NCBI RefSeq assembly: GCF_002042965.1
Contig: NZ_MZNT01000005.1
Span: forward strand, 124,001 to 188,000
DNA from: Paenibacillus sp. 32352
Lineage (GTDB): Bacteria > Bacillota > Bacilli > Paenibacillales > NBRC-103111
DNA length: 64,000 nt
Reading direction: 5' to 3'
Shown: positions 17,341 through 26,230 of the stretch, one piece after another
How positions within the stretch are numbered: position 1 is the first letter of the stretch
Layout: each line of letters starts with the position of its first letter
Program-made: the position numbers and the translations under genes
The notes under the pieces: generated by a model
Told to the model about the DNA's origin: nothing
Databases searched by the model: none
What the model saw: the letters and a program-made list of their open reading frames with translations, nothing else

Positions 17341-18691
17341 TTTGCTTCTCCTCCATTGACCACACATGACAATCCACTTGCCCGTCGACCAGCCGCAGCT
17401 TAAGTACATCCCCAAGTTGCACTTGTTGTATGGATTTTATTAATTGCTTCTCGCTCTCATCATAGACTAGACTGTATCCGCGCTGCATGACCTTCAGAGG
17501 ACTTAGCGCATCCAAATGCCGCATTACGGATACGAGCTGCTGCTGCTTATGCTTCTTAGCCTGCTGCATAGCTTGGAGCAGCTGCTTGCCTGCGCCGTCG
17601 AGGCGCTTTCTGGCATATACCGTTTGCTCCTTGGGGTTAAAGGCGGATAGACGTTTATCCAGTCTCATATGCCGTTCCTGCAGCTTGGCGATTTTCCCAC
17701 GCAATTGAAAGCCCAGCTGCTCTTTAGTACGATCCAATCGTTCCATCGGTTGCAGTAACAGCTGCCGTCTCGGATTGATAAGCACCGGCGAACGCCGAAT
17801 CCGCTGCAGCCTCTCGCGGCTGCGTTTCAATTGATTGGACAAGCCGCCATATAACTGCTGATTCAAAAAGCTCAGCTGCTGCTTAAGCTCCATATGGTGA
17901 GGGACGGCCAATTCCGCAGCCGCTGTAGGCGTCGCCGCCCGAAGATCCGCTACGAAATCCGCAATCGTAAAATCGGTTTCATGGCCAACGGCAGAAATGA
18001 TCGGAATAGCCGATGCGAATATCGCCCGCGCCACCTTCTCTTCATTGAAGGCCCATAGCTCTTCCAACGATCCTCCGCCTCGTCCGACTATCAGGACATC
18101 TACCTCATTCATTTCGTTCATTGCTTCAATCGCTTTGACGATGGAAGGTGCCGCTTGGGTTCCCTGTACGAGAACGGGATACAATAACACGGGCACGTTC
18201 GGATAACGCCGCTGCAGTGTGATGATGATATCTCTTACCGCCGCGCCCGTAGGCGAAGTGATGACTCCGATCGCCTTGGGATAGCGGGGGATGGCTTTCT
18301 TTTTGGAGACGGCAAACAGCCCTTCGTTCTCCAGCTTTTTTTTCAGCTGCTCAAAAGCCAAATATAAGCTTCCGATGCCGGCAGGCTGCATTTGCGTCAC
18401 ATAAAATTGATATTGCCCGTCCCTTTCATACACCGAAATATTGCCGCAAGCAAGCACCTTGGTGCCTTCTCGCGGAATAAATCCGAGCCGCTGATTATAC
18501 GAGGCGAACATAATACTTTTTAACCGGCTGTCCGAGTCCTTTAACGTAAAGTACATATGACCGCTGGAGTGATGGGTAAAATTCGAGATTTCCCCCCGCA
18601 CCCATACATCCTGGATGACATGATCGCTTTCCAGCTTCATTTTTATGTAACGATTAAGCTCTTTAATAGAGAATATCGATTTTTGGCTCAT
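17315..18691 (-). CDS. xseA: Exodeoxyribonuclease VII large subunit
   Basis: A 458-residue single-strand exonuclease subunit. The N-terminal OB domain (about 1-105) begins [12 protein letters not shown], and the catalytic region has [28 protein letters not shown] and [24 protein letters not shown] (cut: [14 protein letters not shown]), all family landmarks. A helical region binds XseB. It starts 4 bp after folD and overlaps xseB. Confidence 0.96.
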   Translation of the reverse strand: MSQKSIFSIKELNRYIKMKLESDHVIQDVWVRGEISNFTHHSSGHMYFTLKDSDSRLKSIMFASYNQRLGFIPREGTKVLACGNISVYERDGQYQFYVTQMQPAGIGSLYLAFEQLKKKLENEGLFAVSKKKAIPRYPKAIGVITSPTGAAVRDIIITLQRRYPNVPVLLYPVLVQGTQAAPSIVKAIEAMNEMNEVDVLIVGRGGGSLEELWAFNEEKVARAIFASAIPIISAVGHETDFTIADFVADLRAATPTAAAELAVPHHMELKQQLSFLNQQLYGGLSNQLKRSRERLQRIRRSPVLINPRRQLLLQPMERLDRTKEQLGFQLRGKIAKLQERHMRLDKRLSAFNPKEQTVYARKRLDGAGKQLLQAMQQAKKHKQQQLVSVMRHLDALSPLKVMQRGYSLVYDESEKQLIKSIQQVQLGDVLKLRLVDGQVDCHVWSMEEKQNDKTGNDT

Positions 18692-18694
18692 CGC

Positions 18695-19564
18695 TTATCC
18701 ATTCACTTTGGATTGTACAGCAGTACGCTTTGCCGCTTCCAAAGTATTTCGAAGCAAGACCGTAATCGTCATCGGACCGACACAGCCAGGAACCGGTGTA
18801 ATATAGCTTGCGGTATCAAGCACATCGTCAAAATCGACATCGCCTGCCAATTTGCCCGTATCCAACCGGTTAATACCGACATCGACTACGACAGCACCCG
18901 GTTTGACATGCTCTTTTTTGATCATTTTCGGTTTCCCTACGGCAGCTACCAAAATATCCGCTTGACGGGTAATCTCCGCCATATTAGGGGTTTTGGAATG
19001 CACAACCGTTACGGTTGCATTTTCTCTGAGCAGCAGGATGGCCATAGGCTTGCCGACAATATTGCTTCGGCCGATAACGACCGCATGCTTGCCTGCAATC
19101 TCAACGCCTACCCGTTTTAAAATATCGATAACCCCCGCCGGCGTACAAGGAGCAGGTCCTTCCTTGCCAATCATCAGATTCCCAACATTCACCGGATGGA
19201 AGCAGTCCGCATCCTTCTCAACAGCGATTGCTTCAACAATTTTCTCCTCGGAAATATGCTTAGGCAAAGGCGATTGGACCAAAATGCCATGAATTTGGTC
19301 GTTTCCGTTCAGCTGCTCGATCAAAGCCAGCACTTCCGCTTCCGAAGTATGCTCCGGCAGGCTGTGGACTTCGGAGTAAATCCCCGCTTCTTCACAGGCT
19401 TTGGCTTTATTCCGCACATAAACATGAGAAGCCGGATCATCGCCGACAATAACAACAGCAAGACCCGGATGGCATCCGTCTTTCTTCAGCTGCTCTACTT
19501 CTTCCTTGATTTGTGCACGATAAGCACTTACAATTTCTTTTCCGTTAATGACTTGCGCCGGCAT
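18695..19564 (-). CDS. folD: Bifunctional methylenetetrahydrofolate dehydrogenase/cyclohydrolase
   Basis: A 289-residue cytosolic enzyme that interconverts 5,10-methylene- and 10-formyl-tetrahydrofolate using NADP. Family landmarks are the catalytic Lys segment YVRNKAKACEEAG, LVQSPLPKHI, and the dinucleotide-binding VIGRSNIVGKPMA. The C-terminus has DVGINR and PGGVGPMT-like TPVPGCVGPMTI; here the usual PGGVGP is PGCVGP. It is part of the nusB-folD-xseA-xseB-ispA run. Confidence 0.96.
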   Translation of the reverse strand: MPAQVINGKEIVSAYRAQIKEEVEQLKKDGCHPGLAVVIVGDDPASHVYVRNKAKACEEAGIYSEVHSLPEHTSEAEVLALIEQLNGNDQIHGILVQSPLPKHISEEKIVEAIAVEKDADCFHPVNVGNLMIGKEGPAPCTPAGVIDILKRVGVEIAGKHAVVIGRSNIVGKPMAILLLRENATVTVVHSKTPNMAEITRQADILVAAVGKPKMIKKEHVKPGAVVVDVGINRLDTGKLAGDVDFDDVLDTASYITPVPGCVGPMTITVLLRNTLEAAKRTAVQSKVNG

Positions 19565-19610
19565 GAAAGAATTCCCCTCTCAACTGTTTGGTAATGAATT
19601 TGATCAACCC

Positions 19611-20063
19611 TTACAGGCTTTTGGCCTTAATGCTGTCAAGCTCCTTGATCATCTTCCCTAATACCCCATTAACAAATTTGCCCGACTCTTCCGAACCAAA
19701 GTGCTTAGCCAATTCAATCGCTTCATTGACGACAACCTTCGGTGGAACGTCTTCGCGGTAAACCATTTCATATGTAGCCAGTCTTAAGATTTCGCGGTCG
19801 ACCTTGGACAGCCTGTCCATTTTGTATCCCTTCAAATAATCCATCAGAAGCTCATCGATCCGTTCCTTGCGCGAGATCGTCCCTTCTACCAGCTCGGTCA
19901 CGTCATGAGCAGCGATTTGGTCCTGCTCCTTGGTCAATTGGGCTTCATCTTCCGTTTGTGCCTCTTCCACCACATGAGCGATGGCTTCTCTTGCGCTCAC
20001 TTCGTTCATTTCCATTTGGTACAGGCTTTGCAGCGCCAGTTCCCTTGCCAATCTTCTTCTCAT
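19611..20063 (-). CDS. nusB: Transcription antitermination factor NusB
   Basis: A 150-residue all-helical RNA-binding protein that joins NusE/S10 on boxA RNA for rRNA antitermination. It starts MRRRLARELALQSLYQME, has DRLSKVDREILRLATYEM in the centre and ends with the KFVNGVLGKM segment. A stretch rich in Glu/Asp (about 30-55) is slightly longer than in E. coli. GGAGG lies upstream, and immediately before it are at least three 40-bp hairpin units of the same family found before argR. Confidence 0.95.
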   Translation of the reverse strand: MRRRLARELALQSLYQMEMNEVSAREAIAHVVEEAQTEDEAQLTKEQDQIAAHDVTELVEGTISRKERIDELLMDYLKGYKMDRLSKVDREILRLATYEMVYREDVPPKVVVNEAIELAKHFGSEESGKFVNGVLGKMIKELDSIKAKSL

Positions 20064-20083
20064 TAAATAAGTTTCCTCCTAAG

Positions 20084-20226
20084 AGCTTTCCCGAAGGGAA
20101 AGCTATCTTCGTAAGCGTTGCTGAGCTTTCCTGTAAGGAAAGCTATCTTCGTAAGCGTTACTGAGCTTTCCCAAAGAGAAAGCTGTCTTGTGTAAGCATT
20201 ATCTAGCTTTCCCTTAAAAGGAATGC
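20084..20226 (-). repeat. Tandem hairpin repeats (three clear units plus a degenerate fourth) in the nusB 5' leader
   Basis: Hairpins AGCTTTCC-loop-GGAAAGCT (third copy slightly altered) lie at 20084-20104, 20124-20144 and 20164-20184, with exact 40-bp spacing. In the nusB direction the linker is CTCAGCAACGCTTACGAAG, matching the linker at argR although the stem sequence differs. A decayed unit follows at about 20205-20226. The last hairpin ends at CTTAGGAGG, the nusB ribosome-binding site. Confidence 0.9.
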
Positions 20227-20273
20227 TTTTTCACTAGTACCGGGCTTCCGATGAAATTGTTTTGCCTAATCAA

Positions 20274-20305
20274 ACAAAAAAATCCTTGGAAAGAACCAGG
20301 GATTT
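20274..20305 (-). terminator. Intrinsic terminator after the DUF2273 gene
   Basis: AAATCC and TGG pair with CCA and GGATTT, followed on the minus strand by TTTTTTT. It ends the asp23-amaP-DUF2273 unit, so nusB likely has its own promoter or is read through. Confidence 0.8.
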
Positions 20306-20544
20306 CATCTAAACAATCTCCATTTGTCCATTAGCCAGCGCCACATTTGTACAATGGGAACTGCCGGCTCGCCCCGATCGACTCTTTTCCCTATATGATA
20401 ACAAGTATATACGATAAGGACAAAAATTAACATATCCCATAGTCCGCAAATCAAATAGATGATTCCGAGCAGCACTCCGATGATGGACAACATCGTTTTG
20501 CCTCTGTGATTAGCCCATAGTTGTTCCCATAGCTGTATCCACAT
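20305..20544 (-). CDS. DUF2273 small membrane protein
   Basis: A 79-residue protein with two hydrophobic helices (about residues 19-35 and 37-53) joined by a short turn containing CGLWD, fitting DUF2273. Members are regularly encoded with AmaP and Asp23/Gls24 proteins and are thought to be part of the same membrane-linked envelope-stress complex. Start ATG 20544 is chosen from GAGGTGA 8 nt upstream; a GTG at 20556 is possible. Confidence 0.8.
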   Translation of the reverse strand: MWIQLWEQLWANHRGKTMLSIIGVLLGIIYLICGLWDMLIFVLIVYTCYHIGKRVDRGEPAVPIVQMWRWLMDKWRLFR

Positions 20545-20558
20545 CCGGGAGCTCACCT

Positions 20559-21119
20559 CTATTCCACTCTACTCTTAAAAGTGGGGGATGCCTGTTGAAT
20601 ATTCGCTACGAACACCGTTACTTGGGCAACTGGGATACCGGTGATTTCTTCTATATGCTCTTTAATGCCGGATTGCATTTCCTCCGTCAATTGCGGGATG
20701 GAGCTTTCCCCGTCCACAATCGCGCGAATGATAATTTCGAGCCCGGCCGGACTTACCTTCACTCGCGCTTTCAGGTCCTTTACACCGCGGGAGCGGTGAG
20801 CAGCCTTAAGCGCCAAATTTTCTACCGTTTCCATGGAAATGCGAATGTCGCCGAAGTCCGTTCGCTGGTCAATCGATGGCACATTGGACCGGCCTCTGCG
20901 TACCGATACATACAAAAAACGAATACTGATCAAGGCAAGAATAACGGTTACCGCAATAAAAATAAGCGCCGTATCCATAACATAATAGACATCATAAGCG
21001 AAGTTTTTGGCGTTATCAAAAGAAATCCATCCGAATGCGCAAAATAACATGACCACGCATCCGATCAAAACAGCCAGACTAAATAGGAATAAAAGCAATC
21101 TGTCAATTACTTTGATCAC
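20559..21119 (-). CDS. amaP: Alkaline-shock membrane anchor protein AmaP
   Basis: A 186-residue protein with two membrane helices (about residues 5-28 and 45-70) and an Asp23-like C-terminal domain containing ETVENLALKAAHRSRGVKDL and ITGIPVAQVTVFV. In staphylococci AmaP recruits Asp23 to the membrane. GTG 21119 is chosen as start because AAGGAG lies 9 nt upstream; the longer frame runs back through a hairpin and into asp23. It is followed directly by the DUF2273 gene. Confidence 0.85.
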   Translation of the reverse strand: MIKVIDRLLLFLFSLAVLIGCVVMLFCAFGWISFDNAKNFAYDVYYVMDTALIFIAVTVILALISIRFLYVSVRRGRSNVPSIDQRTDFGDIRISMETVENLALKAAHRSRGVKDLKARVKVSPAGLEIIIRAIVDGESSIPQLTEEMQSGIKEHIEEITGIPVAQVTVFVANIQQASPTFKSRVE

Positions 21120-21146
21120 ACAACCGGACTCCTTCCGAATTAGAGG

Positions 21147-21174
21147 AAACCCCCTTACGGCTTGAAGGGGGTTT
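21147..21174 (-). other. Perfect 10-bp inverted repeat between asp23 and amaP
   Basis: AAACCCCCTT and AAGGGGGTTT flank an 8-nt loop. There is no run of T beyond TTT on the minus strand, so it is a weak terminator candidate, or an RNA-processing or stabilising hairpin that lets asp23 be expressed at a different level from amaP. Confidence 0.6.
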
Positions 21175-21195
21175 GCCAAGAGCATATTTACGTGT

Positions 21196-21606
21196 CTACT
21201 TGACTCGGTTAGGCGTAACTTCAACCTCTTCCACTTTGTCTGCGCCTTTGAAGATGACATCATGAATATGTACATTCACTTGTACAACGCTCAAACCTGT
21301 CATTGACTCTATCGCGTGTTTAACATTTTGCTGCACACCGGAAGCCACTTCAGGAATTCTGGTGCCGAATTCAATCACTATCGATACATCGATCGCTGCT
21401 TCGCGCTGGCCTACATCCACTTTAACGCCCTTGGACATATTTTTGCGGCCCAGAAGCTCGGCGATACCGCCTGCGAATCCACCGCTCATCCCGGCTACGC
21501 CAGGCACTTCGATGGTCGCCATTCCGGCAATGATCTCGATAACCTCAGGAGCAATTTGAATCGTGCCCATGTCAGTTTTTTCATAATCGGCAGCAATGGT
21601 TGTCAT
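21196..21606 (-). CDS. yqhY: Asp23/Gls24 family envelope stress response protein
   Basis: A 136-residue soluble protein of the Asp23/Gls24 family, with TIQIAPEVIEIIAGMATIEVPGV (cut: IQIAPEVIEIIAG), VDVGQREAAIDVSIVIEFG and MTGLSVVQVNVHI. In B. subtilis the homologue YqhY is linked to acetyl-CoA carboxylase genes and its loss affects their activity; accC-accB are immediately upstream here too. ATG 21606 has AAGGAGG 8 nt before it. One hairpin unit of the leader-repeat family precedes the ribosome-binding site. Confidence 0.9.
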   Translation of the reverse strand: MTTIAADYEKTDMGTIQIAPEVIEIIAGMATIEVPGVAGMSGGFAGGIAELLGRKNMSKGVKVDVGQREAAIDVSIVIEFGTRIPEVASGVQQNVKHAIESMTGLSVVQVNVHIHDVIFKGADKVEEVEVTPNRVK

Positions 21607-21620
21607 AAAAGGATCCTCCT

Positions 21621-21660
21621 TGGAAGTTTTGCGACAGCAAAACATACTTAGTAGACGCTG
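21621..21660 (-). repeat. Single leader hairpin unit before asp23
   Basis: GTTTTGC (21626-21632) pairs with GCAAAAC (21637-21643). In the gene direction the hairpin is followed by TTCCAAGGAGG, the asp23 ribosome-binding site, and preceded by a degenerate AGCGTCTACTAAGTATG linker. The layout matches the argR and nusB leader repeats. Confidence 0.75.
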
Positions 21661-21767
21661 AAAGGCAAAGACCTTGAAGTCTATACCTGCTGCTTGTTAG
21701 CGACCGTAAGCAAATCAGCGCTTACTTAATGCATATGCGTCATTTCACAAAACTTGTCTTATCGATT

Positions 21768-21796
21768 ACTATACCATTATCCTAAATATATGACAA
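21768..21796 (-). promoter_or_regulatory. Sigma-A promoter for asp23-amaP-DUF2273
   Basis: Minus-strand TTGTCA (21791-21796), a 17-bp spacer and TATAGT (21768-21773) preceded by TGG (extended -10). It sits just after the accC stop, giving the asp23 group an independent promoter. Confidence 0.7.
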
Positions 21797-21804
21797 ATGA
21801 CAGA

Positions 21805-23163
21805 TTACGAATTAGGATCATTCACATCATGCTCTTCTAGGAACTTGATGTCGAAGTCGCCGGCAATAAATTTCTTGTGCTCAAGCAGCTTCATATGGAA
21901 AGGAATCGTGGAATGAATCCCCTCAATCGTAAACTCCGACAAAGCGCGTTTCATTCTATGAATGGCTTCGTTACGGTCTTTCCCCCATACGATCAGCTTG
22001 GCAATCATCGAATCGTAATGCGGAGGGATCGTGTATCCCGGATAAGCCGCGCTGTCTACACGCACTCCAAAACCGCCCGGAGGCAAATAAAACTGGATTT
22101 GACCTGCTGAAGGCATGAAGTTGCGCGTCGAATCTTCCGCGTTGATACGGCATTCGATAGCCCAGCCGTTAATTTGCACATCCTCTTGAGAGAAGGATAG
22201 CGGCTCGCCTTGAGCTACATGAATCATTTCTTTAATAATATCGATTCCTGTAATCAGCTCCGTTACCGGATGCTCAACCTGAATGCGCGTATTCATCTCC
22301 ATAAAGTAGAACTTTCCGTCCGGACCGAGCAAAAACTCTAGCGTACCCGCTCCCGAATAATTAACGGCCTGCGCCGCGCGAACAGCCGCGTCACCCATCT
22401 GCTTGCGGATTTCCGGCGTCAAGGTAGAGCAAGGAGCTTCCTCAACCAGCTTTTGGCGTCTGCGTTGGACCGAGCAGTCACGCTCTCCAAGATGGACCAC
22501 ATTGCCATGCTTGTCCGCCAAAATCTGGATTTCCACGTGCTTCATACCCGTCAAGTATTTCTCCAGATATACGCCGGCATTACCGAAAGCTTTTTGGGCT
22601 TCCTGCTGCGCGGTCGTAATTTGCTGAATCAGCATTTCCTCGTTCTCGGCAATACGGATACCCTTGCCTCCGCCGCCTGCAGTCGCTTTAATAATGACAG
22701 GATAACCGATCTCGCGTCCGATGCGGATAGCATCCTCCATATCCTCGACAAGTCCGTCTGAACCGGGAATAACAGGAACATTGGCGTCCTTCATCGTTTG
22801 CTTCGCGACCGATTTATCCCCCATCCGGCTGATAGCATCAGCTGACGGCCCAATAAATGTAATATTGCAGCTTTCACAAATTTCCGCGAAATCCGCATTT
22901 TCGGCTAAAAATCCATAGCCGGGATGGATCGCATCCGTCTCCGTCAAAGTAGCTACACTTAAAATATTAGTTAAATTAAGATAGCTGTCTTTGGACAGAG
23001 TAGGTCCGATGCAGTAGGCTTCGTCGGCAAGACGAACATGCAGCGCCTCGCGATCCGCTTCAGAGTAAACCGCAACAGTCGAAATGCCCATTTCTTGGCA
23101 TGCTCTTATAATGCGTACTGCGATTTCTCCTCGGTTGGCGATAAGTATTTTTTGAAACTTCAC
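21805..23163 (-). CDS. accC: Acetyl-CoA carboxylase, biotin carboxylase subunit
   Basis: A 452-residue ATP-grasp enzyme that carboxylates biotin on AccB with ATP and bicarbonate. Motifs are [16 protein letters not shown] at the start, the glycine-rich [16 protein letters not shown] lid, and [14 protein letters not shown] with the catalytic residues. GTG 23163 is preceded by GGAGGAG at 7 nt; the open frame upstream is the leader-repeat region. It probably forms a transcript with accB. Confidence 0.97.
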   Translation of the reverse strand: MKFQKILIANRGEIAVRIIRACQEMGISTVAVYSEADREALHVRLADEAYCIGPTLSKDSYLNLTNILSVATLTETDAIHPGYGFLAENADFAEICESCNITFIGPSADAISRMGDKSVAKQTMKDANVPVIPGSDGLVEDMEDAIRIGREIGYPVIIKATAGGGGKGIRIAENEEMLIQQITTAQQEAQKAFGNAGVYLEKYLTGMKHVEIQILADKHGNVVHLGERDCSVQRRRQKLVEEAPCSTLTPEIRKQMGDAAVRAAQAVNYSGAGTLEFLLGPDGKFYFMEMNTRIQVEHPVTELITGIDIIKEMIHVAQGEPLSFSQEDVQINGWAIECRINAEDSTRNFMPSAGQIQFYLPPGGFGVRVDSAAYPGYTIPPHYDSMIAKLIVWGKDRNEAIHRMKRALSEFTIEGIHSTIPFHMKLLEHKKFIAGDFDIKFLEEHDVNDPNS

Positions 23164-23178
23164 TGATTTTCTCCTCCT

Positions 23179-23262
23179 GAGAGCTTTGCGTAGGCAAAGC
23201 TTTCTTCGAAAGCTATAACTCTGAGTTTTGCTCGCAGCAAAACTAGGCATACGCTAGGCTTT
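23179..23262 (-). repeat. Two leader hairpin units before accC
   Basis: AGCTTTGC-GTAG-GCAAAGCT (23182-23201) and AGTTTTGC-TCGCA-GCAAAACT type (23224-23244), 42 bp apart. The linker GCTTTCGAAG matches the family linker GCTTACGAAG, and the proximal hairpin leads into CTCAGGAGG of accC. The two stems differ (AGCTTT versus AGTTTT), yet each is internally complementary. Confidence 0.85.
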
Positions 23263-23285
23263 GGTTTCGAACAATGGGCCCAGCC

Positions 23286-23768
23286 TTACTGCGGGCGAAC
23301 CAGGAACAAAGGCTGTCCGTACTCAACCAATTGTCCGTTCTCAACTAGAACGTCTACGATTTCACCTTTGATTTCCGCTTCGATTTCGTTCATAAGCTTC
23401 ATAGCTTCGATGATGCATACAACTGTTTTTTCCTTAACCGCACTGCCTTTGGTCACAAAGGACGCTGCACCCGGAGACGGTGCTTCATAGAATGTACCGA
23501 CCATCGGAGATACGATAGTATGTAGGCCAGCTTCCTGCTTGGACACTGCCGGAGCACTCTCAGCGGCAGGGGCTTGTACAGCCTGCGGCTGCTGTCCGAT
23601 CACAGGGGTGAAGGCTTGTTGAACAGGTGATGCTGTAACAACTACAGATTCCGTTTTATTTGGTTTACGAAGTGTAAGGCGGGAGCCTTCATTTTCAATT
23701 TCCAATTCATGTAAGGAACTTTGATCAATAAGCTGTATCAATTCTTTTATTTCGTTTAATTTAAACAC
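23286..23768 (-). CDS. accB: Acetyl-CoA carboxylase, biotin carboxyl carrier protein
   Basis: A 160-residue carrier subunit. It has an N-terminal helical segment (FKLNEIKELIQLI), a Pro/Ala/Gln linker (about 45-85) and a C-terminal biotinyl domain with EAMKLMNE, where Lys124 is the biotinylation site. GTG 23768 is chosen, with AAGGAG 8 nt upstream; the upstream GTG at 23777 overlaps that Shine-Dalgarno. Order accB-accC-asp23 is as in B. subtilis. Confidence 0.96.
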   Translation of the reverse strand: MFKLNEIKELIQLIDQSSLHELEIENEGSRLTLRKPNKTESVVVTASPVQQAFTPVIGQQPQAVQAPAAESAPAVSKQEAGLHTIVSPMVGTFYEAPSPGAASFVTKGSAVKEKTVVCIIEAMKLMNEIEAEIKGEIVDVLVENGQLVEYGQPLFLVRPQ

Positions 23769-23794
23769 AAGATTCACTCCTTCAACGATGGTGA

Positions 23795-23818
23795 AACAAC
23801 GACGTTGTTATTATAACA
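23795..23818 (-). promoter_or_regulatory. accB: accB promoter with palindromic operator-like site
   Basis: A minus-strand extended -10, TGTTATAAT, lies at 23810-23818. Directly downstream, at the expected start of transcription, is AACAACG-A-CGTTGTT (23795-23809), a 15-bp perfect inverted repeat. It does not match the FapR site seen at the left edge, so a different regulator is implied if it is an operator. Confidence 0.5.
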
Positions 23819-23903
23819 CAATCTTACTTGAAGAAAAGAGTTTATTCTTACATCCTTTATATGCGGAAGCACGGTCAGCAGGACGCATGGATTCGCAGCA
23901 AGC

Positions 23904-23960
23904 CACAAAGAACAGGACGGTTTCAAAGATCCTGGGGATCCTCGGAAACCGTCCTGTTCC
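23904..23960 (-). terminator. Intrinsic terminator after spoIIIAH
   Basis: GAACAGGACGGTTTC (23910-23924) and GAAACCGTCCTGTTC (23945-23959) form a perfect 15-bp stem, followed on the minus strand by TTTG. It separates the sporulation-specific spoIIIA operon from accB. Confidence 0.8.
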
Positions 23961-23979
23961 TTCTATGCTCTAATTGACC

Positions 23980-24765
23980 TTAAGGTACATATTGAACGAC
24001 AACTTTGTCCGGGCTAACGTTCATTTCCTGCATTACTTTCTCAACAATGCTGACAGCCTGGCTTTTTTCAAGCTTGGCGCTTTGCACAGTTACTCTCCAT
24101 TTCGAGGATTCTTGCGTGATTACGGCTTGCGGGAAGTCCTTCATCAAGCTTTCTTCAAGGTTGGTTATCTTTGTTTCATTATCCTGAAGCTTTTGCAGCT
24201 CGGCCGCCGCACTTGCTGCAGCTTCTTGCGTTTGCTTGGAATCGGAGAGAATCGTAACCCATTTCTCGGACTGCTTGGCAATTTCCTCATCGCGCTTCAA
24301 GCCCAGATTGATGAAATAGTCTGTACCGGATTTCGCCTGGGTTTGGACTTGCTGCAGCACCTTGGCGTCAGCCGGGCTTACTTGTTCATTGGCTTTAGAA
24401 GTGGATTGGCTGTTGGGAGCTGCATCAGTTTTAGCTTTTGTGTCTGTCTTGGTTGAGGACGTAGGATCTGTTTTCGTGCTGCTTGCTTTTGGATCCTGCG
24501 TCGTTTGGGTTGATCCGGATTGTTTGGCTTCCGGAGCGGCTGCGCCCGTTTTGTCATCTGTTTTAACGTCTGCCTTTGGATCGGCCGGCGTTTGCTTGCC
24601 ATTCAAATCATTGGTATTGACGACGATTTCTTTGGCGGTAGGTGCAGTGCTCGTAGAGTTCATTTCCAGCTTGCTTACATCCTCGGTAAACAAGTAGTAT
24701 GCGGAGAGCACGACCATCAAGCTGAGCATCGAAACCAACCAAATTGTTTGCCTTTTCGTATTCAT
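23980..24765 (-). CDS. spoIIIAH: Stage III sporulation protein AH
   Basis: A 261-residue mother-cell protein that binds SpoIIQ across the intermembrane space and forms part of the feeding-tube channel. It has one N-terminal membrane helix (about 9-27) and a Lys/Thr/Ser/Asp-rich linker (about 45-125) that is longer than in B. subtilis (218 aa). The C-terminal EscJ/YscJ-like ring domain starts around residue 140 and ends MNVSPDKVVVQYVP. AAGGAGG precedes the ATG. It is the last gene of the operon. Confidence 0.95.
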   Translation of the reverse strand: MNTKRQTIWLVSMLSLMVVLSAYYLFTEDVSKLEMNSTSTAPTAKEIVVNTNDLNGKQTPADPKADVKTDDKTGAAAPEAKQSGSTQTTQDPKASSTKTDPTSSTKTDTKAKTDAAPNSQSTSKANEQVSPADAKVLQQVQTQAKSGTDYFINLGLKRDEEIAKQSEKWVTILSDSKQTQEAAASAAAELQKLQDNETKITNLEESLMKDFPQAVITQESSKWRVTVQSAKLEKSQAVSIVEKVMQEMNVSPDKVVVQYVP

Positions 24766-24807
24766 CTTTTTATTCCTCCTTGGAATGTGGGGTATATATT
24801 TTAATCT

Positions 24808-25443
24808 TTATTGCTTACGGGGTAAGATTGAAATCTTATTGGCCGGGACGTCCAAGCCTCTTTCGACTGCCTCGGTAATCATTTTTTTCACCGTTAAATT
24901 CTCGGCGCCTTTAGCTACAACCAAGACCCCCCTTATTTTGGGCTTGATGTATTTTTGAACAAGCGGCTGCTTGCCGTTGGATACTTCATATAGAACGACC
25001 TCACCGCTTCGTGTGACATCCGTAATGTGGCGGGTGGCGCCGTGCTGGTCTTTTTCATTTGTTACCTGCTGGGTTTCCTTGGTATTTCTTTCTACCGTAA
25101 CCTCTTCCGTGGAATCGATCGTAACGAGCACTTCCACCTCTCCCACCCCTACAATTTTTGTCAAAATTTCCTTAAGCTGATTCTCATAAGCAGCTTCATA
25201 GTCCCGGAATGCGGAACGTTCTTTGCTGGCAGAGGAGGTAAAGGCTGGCTGAGCAGGAGGATCCGGGGAAGCCCTCCCTTCATTGATGGGGTCAACATCC
25301 TTCACCGTGATGAAAGAATTGAGAATCATAAACGCTGCTCCCACAAGCCCAAGCAGAATCAGCCATCGAAACGTCTTTATCCGCTTCGTGCCGTTCGGCC
25401 CTCCGCCTAACCAAGTCTCCATCCATTTCATAAAACCACCCAT
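24808..25443 (-). CDS. spoIIIAG: Stage III sporulation protein AG
   Basis: A 211-residue single-pass protein that oligomerises into a large ring in the SpoIIIA channel. The membrane helix is about 27-45; the C-terminal domain has IVGVGEVEVLVTIDSTEEV (cut: GVGEVEVLVTID), RGVLVVAKGAENLTVKK and ends near NKISILPRK, typical of the family. GAGGAGGTG lies upstream of the ATG. Confidence 0.95.
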   Translation of the reverse strand: MGGFMKWMETWLGGGPNGTKRIKTFRWLILLGLVGAAFMILNSFITVKDVDPINEGRASPDPPAQPAFTSSASKERSAFRDYEAAYENQLKEILTKIVGVGEVEVLVTIDSTEEVTVERNTKETQQVTNEKDQHGATRHITDVTRSGEVVLYEVSNGKQPLVQKYIKPKIRGVLVVAKGAENLTVKKMITEAVERGLDVPANKISILPRKQ

Positions 25444-25476
25444 CGCTCACACCTCCTCAGCATCCATTTACTCGGC

Positions 25477-26208
25477 TTACGATTTCCATTTATCTTGAGC
25501 TACGTCAACATATATTTGACTAAGCGGCACCTGCCATTCTTTATTGATCGACATCCGAATCTGCGTACTTTCTTGTTCATAGCCGTTTGCAGATGCCGGC
25601 AGATCCTTCGAATTCTTCCCTTCCGATTTGCTGTCGGGTACAATCTGAACGACTACCGGCTGCACAGGCTCAATGGTGACGTTTTTGATAGAATCGGTTC
25701 CTTGAGGCTTCGCAGGCTCTGTCGGCGCCCTTGGAGCGGCACTGACATCGACTCTGACGATCTGCAGCTGTCCGCTGCTGTCCTTGGCCGTCTGTACCTT
25801 CACGCTTTGAACATCAACGGCAGCGCTTTGTTCAATGCCGCGTTTCATCAAATCTTCTATTTGCTGCTGGGCGATTCGCTGGGACTGCTGCTCCTGCCGG
25901 GCTTTTAGCTGCTCCGCTTGCTGCTGGATGCTTCCAAGAGACATCATCTGGCCGGAATTTTCCTGAGACCCCATGGAAGCGAATAGTCCGCCGCCTTTGG
26001 TGTTAAATGCATCCGCCAGCATCTGATCAAGAGGAACATTTTTTTGGAAAATAGAGAGCAAGGGCTGCAGCAGAATCAGTAAAATGAATAAACTGATGAC
26101 GGTCTTGACGTATCGTTGCATCGATTGACTCGGCAGCAGAATATCGACGAAAGTTGCGAGCAGGATTACCAGCACGATGGATTTAAGCCAGCCGCCTAAC
26201 CATTCCAT
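25477..26208 (-). CDS. spoIIIAF: Stage III sporulation protein AF
   Basis: A 243-residue protein with two N-terminal membrane helices (about 8-24 and 32-52) and a soluble C-terminal ring-building domain. Between them lies a Gln-rich coiled-coil stretch (about 95-125) longer than in B. subtilis SpoIIIAF (about 206 aa). ATG 26208 follows AAGGAG by 7 nt; an in-frame TTG at 26214 is too close to the site. Confidence 0.9.
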   Translation of the reverse strand: MEWLGGWLKSIVLVILLATFVDILLPSQSMQRYVKTVISLFILLILLQPLLSIFQKNVPLDQMLADAFNTKGGGLFASMGSQENSGQMMSLGSIQQQAEQLKARQEQQSQRIAQQQIEDLMKRGIEQSAAVDVQSVKVQTAKDSSGQLQIVRVDVSAAPRAPTEPAKPQGTDSIKNVTIEPVQPVVVQIVPDSKSEGKNSKDLPASANGYEQESTQIRMSINKEWQVPLSQIYVDVAQDKWKS

Positions 26209-26230
26209 GTCCAAGCTCCTTTCCTAATGC

